Shown: positions 58,602-64,000 of the stretch, piece by piece | Layout: each line of letters opens with the position of its first letter | How positions within the stretch are numbered: the stretch's first letter is position 1 | From: Aquanectria penicillioides | Taxonomy: Eukaryota > Ascomycota > Sordariomycetes > Hypocreales > Nectriaceae | Direction: 5' to 3' | Assembly: GCA_003415625.1 (NCBI GenBank) | Contig: PYIU01000003.1 | Span: forward strand, 5,084,001 to 5,148,000 | Length of the DNA: 64,000 nt | Translations under genes and position numbers: made by a program | The notes under the pieces: generated by a model | Database searches by the model: none | Seen by the model: the letters and a program-made list of their open reading frames with translations, nothing else | What the model was told of the DNA's origin: nothing

Positions 58602-58623
58602 CCCCCCCCCCCCCCCCCCCCCC
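58602..58623. repeat. C22 tract
   Basis: Twenty-two consecutive C, the longest mononucleotide run in the window, about 790 bp upstream of the UPF0658 coding frame. The length is probably approximate. Confidence 0.85.
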
Positions 58624-58699
58624 GGTCCAAAGTCTGAGACAAATTAGGAGTGACAGCCCGGGCCCTCTTCCGCTGGAGCCCTCGAGTCTTGGAACCTTG

Positions 58700-59411
58700 C
58701 ACTTGGGCATACCTACCTATTTTTTGGCAACTCATTTTAGTGGCCAGCCTCCGCTAAAAGGAAAAAACCGTCGGATCTCCCCGCCCAGGCACCTCAACGG
58801 GCTCACCCACCACAGTCTTCTCTTCAGGCGTTCTCCAGCAACATTAGTGGTCTCCAACAGGCCCCAGACCCACTCCCTCACCCCTGGTCCGCCACAGCCC
58901 ACCCCTGTCATAAGCTTCTGTCCCCTACCGCACCCTGTCGCCCTCCTGCTATTTCTCCAAACTGATCCTCTCGTCCAATCTGTTTCAGCGTCGCTCTGCC
59001 AAAACCTCCTCTGACATTTCCTTTTCCCGACTGTTTTCCCTCTCCCCTTCTCCTCTTTCCATCCTCCAACACTCCACACTCGAATCCGCACCGTCGCACG
59101 CTCCATCGACTCAGCTCGCAATTGCGTCGCCGTCTCTCGTTTCCTCTCTCGCTCGCGACTTACCCTCGGGTTCTTCCTCTCGCATCCTCCATCGCCTTTC
59201 CTCGCGACCCCCCTGCGGCTCCCCCCCAGCGACCGTCGACTGACACACGCGTCCCTCGTAACCTCTCCACACCGTGAATTCATCCCATCATCGCTACATC
59301 TCAGTCACCCCCAACTCTTCTGGGCTTCTTATCAGCCTTCCGACGATCCATCAACCTCACTCGTCCTAATCGCGCCCGTGACTCCCGGTCGGAGTCCATA
59401 CATCGCCCATC
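58700..59411 (+). promoter_or_regulatory. ATG-free C/T-rich leader of the UPF0658 gene
   Basis: Over 700 bases of the + strand contain not a single ATG, and most of it is pyrimidine-rich. This suggests a long 5' leader under selection against upstream start codons. A 183-codon frame on the opposite strand (58732-59283) is the complement of the same C/T-rich DNA and is not considered real. Confidence 0.55.
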
Positions 59412-60807
59412 GTGGCTACCAGACTCGAGTCCCGCAAGTCGCTGCTCGGCACTGACACCGGTTATGGCTATGGCGGTCACAGTTACAACCAGTCGTATGG
59501 CGACGGCGATTTCTCTCCAACCTACGATCAGCCTCCCGTTCCTCAGCCTTCCTATCCAGACAACAGCCATGATGTCGACCCAGCCTACAATCAAGGTTAC
59601 GCTTATCGAGAAGGTCTGACTGCATCCGCTCCAGCCCCGAGCACCCATCATGGAAGCATGGGTTTCCTCAAGCGCCGATGGCCTGCCGGCTTCATGGCAA
59701 TTTCTTTCCTTCAGGCCGTCCTTTGCATCTGCTTCGAAGCGTATGTATCCCGCCTCCATCGTATCATTGACACCGTCATTAACATTCTTCCGCAGATATG
59801 TCTTCGGCAAATTTCAGACCAACTTGGGCGAGCATGTCAACGATGATGACGTTCAGTCTCAGTACAAGACTATCCCCACTTTCTTGACTCTTTTCATCTT
59901 CGGTTTCCTCTACACATTGGTTGTTGTCTGGGATGCTCTGCGCCAGAAGAACACCATTCAAGTCATCGGCGTCTGCTTTTCAAACCTGGCCCTGATGGTA
60001 TATACCGCAATCCAGGTAGACCAGATCAAGGAGGCCATTTACGTACTCGGTGACCACAATGCTCTTGAGGCTGGCATCACCAAAATTGATCTCTGGGATG
60101 ACGTTCAGCCTTTCCTCATCGCCATTCCGGTAATCATCGCTGTTGCCACCATTGGCATGGGCTTCGTCTCTTGGAAGATCTACCAGGAATATGCTTGGGA
60201 TATCCTCAAGAACATTGGTGCCGACTACAGGATGAAGAAGCGCTTCCTCCACTACCAGGTATGTAATATGCATATTTTCCCTTGTTCGACACATGAGTAG
60301 TGTTTTGACAAGTTCCAGATCTACATCGCCCTCCTCAAATTCGACTTCTTCTTCTTCCTGGGATTCATTATCCAATTCGTCGTTGTCGTTGCTGAGAAGT
60401 CGGATCCTGAATTCGCCCTCACCATTGTCACTATCCCTATCACTATTCTCATCTTGCTTGGCGCCGCCTATTTCACCCGCAAGGAAAACAAGATCGGCAT
60501 GGTCGGCGTCATTATTCTCTACCTCGGCGGTCTCACCTATTTCATCTTCAAGCTGGTCCGAATCTACCAGAAGGGATACAGCAGCAGTTACGCGGCTGTT
60601 CGTAAGTCGCTTACTGCTTTCGCAGTCATTACAATCCTTCTCATTATTCTCACTATTGTCAACGCCATCATCTGCATGGGCAACTTTGGCGCCGGTCTGA
60701 AGCCGCACCTGAACGCCAAGCGCAAGGTCGACGAGAAACCTGACCTAAACTCGATCAACCTACAGGATGTCAAGCCTCAGATCCCTAGCCGTATGACAAT
60801 CGACTAA
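59412..60807 (+). CDS. UPF0658 Golgi membrane protein
   Basis: Multi-pass protein of the UPF0658 family, whose fission-yeast member localises to the Golgi; its biochemical role is unknown. Exons are 59412-59740, 59796-60258 and 60319-60807 (introns of 55 and 60 nt). From GTG at 59412 the protein has 426 residues: a Gly/Tyr/Pro-rich cytosolic N-terminus (GYGYGGHSYNQSYGDGD), then about seven hydrophobic segments beginning with WPAGFMAISFLQAVLCICFE, then a polar tail. No ATG opens this frame. GTG-59412 lies in an otherwise good context, and the first in-frame ATG is at 59658 (GSMGFLKRR), giving 344 residues. The first ATG on the transcript (59464) is out of frame. So either a base is wrong at the start codon or initiation is non-AUG. 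Confidence 0.85.
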
Positions 60808-61718
60808 GTCATCGGGCGTAACCACAAATGCCACAACCTTCCAATCAGTCGTGGGATTTTGTACAAAGAAACGAATTTACGAAAGGAATAAAAAATTTTT
60901 CTTCAGAGGCACCGCTCAGACAGGGCAGGCTCGGAACCGGACGGTGACCAAATGGAAGAGGCGTGGGCAGAAGGCAAACCATCGATATCCCCCACTCACG
61001 ACGTGGGACTTTTCTTAGTTTATTTGCTTTCCTATTTTATGATCTTCGTCAAATACCGGGCGTTAAAGAAGCCATCCCTTGGAATGAATAAGATGTAGGA
61101 GTTTTTTCTTTTTTTTTTTTGTTGCGACTGGGTTTCCCAGGATGGACAGTTGGATAATGGGCTTTCCTCTCTAATATTCCGAGAAAGGCTTGGTCAGGAA
61201 ACCTGGGAGGTGTTAGAAGCGATCGGGTGGCTCTAGTAGAAGGCTTTGTGCCTAGCTGTTTATTAGTTGCGAATAGTGCAATGATGAAATACGAAGCTAG
61301 ACTACTCTTGATCGGGATTTAATCTTGCAAAGATCGGATGCATCTTAGCACCAAACAAAAGTGAAGAAGTGAACCAATGGCTTATCATACTATTTATTTG
61401 CCCCCATCGCTAACTCTGAGCTGTGCAATGTGCCAGCCAAGGACCAGCGATAGACCCAGACCTACACTGCCAACACTCGATATCCCAATAAAACAATGCT
61501 CCGTACTCCCGCTATCCAGTATCCATCCCAAGTCACGATAGGCGAAAGCCCTCCGAGGAAAAATTATCAACAAACCCGCTGCAAGATCCATAGAGCCAAC
61601 AACGCCAGGTCTGAATGCCGCAAATACGTCAATGGGTTTCAACAAAACAAGAAATCATCAGGTGAAAGAAGGGGAGGTGCAGTCCAAATGTTGGAGTCCA
61701 AAGATAAGGCAAGTGGTT
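60808..61718. other. Convergent intergenic region (UPF0658 / GID RING subunit)
   Basis: 911 bp with both 3' UTRs; T-rich patches at about 61107-61121. Small open frames around 61394-61735 have no motif. Confidence 0.6.
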
Positions 61719-63132
61719 CTAGAATTGGATCTTGATAGCATCCTTGATATGGCCTTCAGTAGGGCAGTAGGGGCACTTATACCGGGCAGCCTTGGTGATG
61801 TTGTGGAGAGATTCGCGGCAAATGACGTGGCCACACGATAGCATCATGGCCGGGTTTTCTTGGGTCGTCTGCTCCTTACTGACGGGGCAGACGAAAATTG
61901 GGTGGTAGATCATGGACTCGGGCAACGGTGTCTCGAAAGCAAGCTCATTTTCCGTGGTCCATTCTGTCTTCTTCTCACGCATGTAGGTTGTGTATTTGAT
62001 GAGACGGGGGAGTGCGATTGAACCGGCGGTGACGGCCATGTAGAGGGGTGACTCGGCAGAAAGGCCAAGTAGGGAACAAAACTCCCGAGTGAAGGACATT
62101 GCAACGTCATCGAAGCCGGTGTCAATCTCGAAGATGTGACGATAGGGTGAGGTGGCCAAATTGGGCGAATAAACCATGGCGGCGCAGAGCTGTTGGATCT
62201 CGCGCAGATGACGAACCTGGAAGCGAGCAAAGTGGGCACGAGCATACGTAAGGGCGCCAAGATGGCCATTATGAGCATCATCGGGGAGCCCATTTACACT
62301 GGGGCCCTTGAAAAGCCAGACGAACTGGAGCTTGCTAAGTTCGAACTCAAGCGTGCTGCCCTTTGCGTCGAGTTGACCACTGTTCAGACGAGCCCATTCA
62401 ATGGCGGGCACCAGGTTGCGGTCCTTGAGTTGGGACAGGATGCTGTACATTTCTGAAAACTTATGCTGGAGGTCCTCGGAGTGAAGGTTTTCCATGTCGG
62501 CCTCTTGGTCGTCTTCCTCCACCTCTTGCTCCTCTTCATCGTTGTCCATGTCGTCATCGCCGTCCTCGTCCGTGCGAGATGGGGTGTGAGCTTCGCGTTG
62601 AGGAGGATGATCGTGGGCTTCATGGAGGAATGTCGATGCAACGGAGAACTGCCCTTCACGTAGGAGGTGCATAGCGATAGCGCGGTTGATGAGGCCTGGA
62701 TGGTCGGCCATAGCGTCCGTCTCCATTGGTAGCTCTCGATGAGGGAGGGCCTGGTCTGGTTAGCAAAAGCCGGTCAGGCGGCCGATAGAGACTTGCCTTG
62801 TCAAGAGCCTTTCCAAAGGCTTTTTGTGCCTTTGTGACCTCTTTGAGGTCCTGTGTGATGGCTTCGAATCGAGCCTTGACCGGGTTCTGCAGGGTGGTCA
62901 TGGCCATACCGATGCGATGGGCGTCCGGATCTAGATCTGGCGTCAGTTTGGGGGCCTGCAAGAAGAGATCGAACATGAGCTGACCTGCAGCAACCTGGTC
63001 CCGCGCTGAAGTGAGCAACTCGATGATTTTATCAACATCATCAATTGCGGAGTGGAGGTTCGACTTCCTCATCCGGGCCAGCTCGGCCATCAGAGGTCCA
63101 AACGGCGAGACATGGTCGTCGGATCCAGCCAT
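61719..63132 (-). CDS. GID/CTLH ubiquitin-ligase RING subunit (Rmd5/Gid2)
   Basis: E3 component of the GID (CTLH) complex, which ubiquitinates gluconeogenic enzymes and other targets in the cytosol. Two exons, 62797-63132 and 61719-62750, give 455 residues. The 46 nt intron has a GC donor (AAG then GCAAGT) and a CTAAC branch close to its CCAG end. LisH lies near residues 123-155 (HPGLINRAIAMHLLREGQ). An acidic spacer (DEDGDDDMDNDEEEQEVEEDD) shown here in full interrupts it from the CTLH/CRA region. The C-terminal RING-like motif reads CPVSKE ... SCGHVICRESL ... YKCPYCP. The last residues IKDAIKIQF resemble the family's C-terminal QxxFF-type end. The divergent neighbour starts 778 bp away. Confidence 0.9.
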
Positions 63133-63910
63133 GGCTATGGCTCGGTTGGCGAGGCCAGGGTCACTTAATCGGCAGTGTCCCTTGAGAAGTCAGAGAAGGG
63201 CGGGTTTCTTTGAGTCACAGTTTGATTAGATGTGGCTGCTCGGTAGTTGACATTTGGTCGTCGCAGAGTGAGGGGTTGAGCGAGGTGCTTTTGGCGTGGT
63301 TTGAGGTCATCTGAGGTCCGAGTGACAGGCCGAGCTGGGCATGGGCTGGGTCATGATAGCGCAGAGGACTCTCGTATCGATAACGATGATGTAACGGAAA
63401 TTATGCATTTAAGCGGGTGGCTCCCCCCGCTACGAGCCGGTAAAGAAGGAAGGCGGGCGAGCGAGGACAGGAGCTAGTGATGAAAGACATGTTCAAGCGC
63501 TGAGGGCGATCTACAGATGCCAATATGTTTCTTAGCAGATGTGTAGATAGTTTGTTAACCTTCCACCATCGACCTGGGCGTTTGGTCTTGTGCAGTCATC
63601 CTCCGGCTCTCAACGCCGGCGCAGAACCCGCCCCCAGAGTTTGTGTCTGCAACAACGAGGCCCAGTGCGGACCAAGAGGGAATTAGTGCCCCGCAGCCAG
63701 CCAGCCAGATGCCCGTGTGCTCACCCACACTATGCCTTGTGCAAGCTATTGCATCACATGCGAGTTGTAGCCTTCCGCTGCACCAGCCCACGCCACACGA
63801 ACCTGTCGCGCCTCTTGAGCCTCGCCCTCGCTCGACATCTCTCACTGCTTACGGGGCGAGGATGTAGCTCGCCTTCGACGTGAACAGCTTCAGGGGTCGT
63901 TATCGACGCC
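63133..63910. promoter_or_regulatory. Divergent promoter region (GID RING subunit / downstream gene)
   Basis: 778 bp between two divergent ATGs. The last 300 bases are C-rich and pyrimidine-rich, as for a leader. Open frames at 63555-63883 overlap on both strands and are not called. Confidence 0.5.
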
Positions 63911-64000
63911 ATGGCCTTCATATTCCCCCCGCCCGACGCTGCGCGAGCCCACCGCCTCGACGACGACTACCTTTCCTCACCCGCCGCCAGGGGCCCAGTT
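63911..64000 (+). CDS. Partial gene, N-terminus only (unidentified)
   Basis: An ATG in a strong context (GCCATGG) opens an unbroken frame of 30 codons that leaves the window. It reads MAFIFPPPDAARAHRLDDDY and continues with a Ser/Pro/Ala segment. The C-rich leader and good start context suggest a real gene start, but there is too little sequence to name it. Confidence 0.5.
   Translation, partial: MAFIFPPPDAARAHRLDDDYLSSPAARGPV

Larger units (their letters stand above)
56454..58700. other. Intergenic with microsatellites
   Basis: About 2.2 kb lacking a recognised gene. Composition returns to GC-rich at once outside the element. The open frame at 56691-57119 (142 codons, Cys-rich) overlaps frames on both strands and matches nothing known. 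Simple repeats include a GT run (57701-57714), hexamer-like C-rich repeats (57929-58023), a C10 run (57547-57556) and a C22 run (58602-58623). Confidence 0.55.

Noticed and set aside
58732..59283. 183-codon minus-strand ORF rich in Arg/Gly
   Set aside because: Complement of the C/T-rich leader; no motif and no plausible start context.
59980..60708. 242-codon minus-strand ORF
   Set aside because: Antisense shadow of the UPF0658 coding exons; its acidic composition mirrors hydrophobic codons on the other strand.

Overview
This window is nuclear DNA of a filamentous ascomycete (Pezizomycotina). It is most likely a sordariomycete, and Hypocreales is the best guess. The reasons are short 46-243 nt spliceosomal introns with GTRNGT donors and CTAAC-type branch points; a WC-2 blue-light regulator; Clr5-domain, Zn2Cys6 and PF11951 regulators; 14-TM MFS and FMO genes; and an AT-rich block with the look of repeat-induced point mutation (RIP). 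No bacterial, organellar or viral genes, and no tRNA, rRNA or CRISPR array, were found.

Layout. 1-8.9 kb: no recognisable gene, only simple repeats and long G runs. 9.4-10.8 kb: a conserved low-complexity basic protein with two uORFs. 12.0-12.9 kb (-): peroxisomal-type enoyl-CoA isomerase/hydratase. 13.7-15.9 kb (+): Clr5-domain protein with an internal duplication. 17.4-19.5 kb (+): mitochondrial D-lactate dehydrogenase. 20.0-21.6 kb (-): PHAF1/UPF0183 protein. 23.3-25.3 kb (+): amidase-signature enzyme. 25.5-26.6 kb (-): small DUF7721-like protein. 28.5-30.1 kb (-): WC-2. 31.1-31.6 kb: MITE-like inverted-repeat element. 33.0-36.9 kb (+): RAD50. 38.3-40.1 kb (+): MFS transporter. 40.4-41.9 kb (-): flavin monooxygenase. 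43.3-45.6 kb (+): Zn2Cys6 factor. 46.0-47.3 kb (+): ApaH-like phosphatase. 48.0-49.7 kb (-): PF11951 regulator. 51.9-56.5 kb: a 4.57 kb AT-rich element with terminal inverted repeats of at least 64 bp. 59.4-60.8 kb (+): UPF0658 Golgi membrane protein. 61.7-63.1 kb (-): GID-complex RING subunit. 63.9 kb (+): start of an unidentified gene that runs off the window.

Most genes are housekeeping and functionally unrelated to each other: DNA repair, ubiquitin ligase, Golgi, autophagy-linked, lactate oxidation. The exception is the MFS-FMO-Zn2Cys6 trio at 38.3-45.6 kb, which looks like an accessory oxidation/export module with its own regulator but has no backbone synthase.

The most important caution concerns sequence quality. 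Eight single-base deletions, all in mononucleotide runs (seven C/G, one T), break the frames of six otherwise conserved genes between 18.3 and 38.4 kb: D-LDH twice, PHAF1, amidase, DUF7721-like, WC-2 twice and MFS. Adding one base to each run restores family-conserved motifs, so these are most likely homopolymer undercalls rather than pseudogenes. An automated ORF caller would mis-annotate all six.
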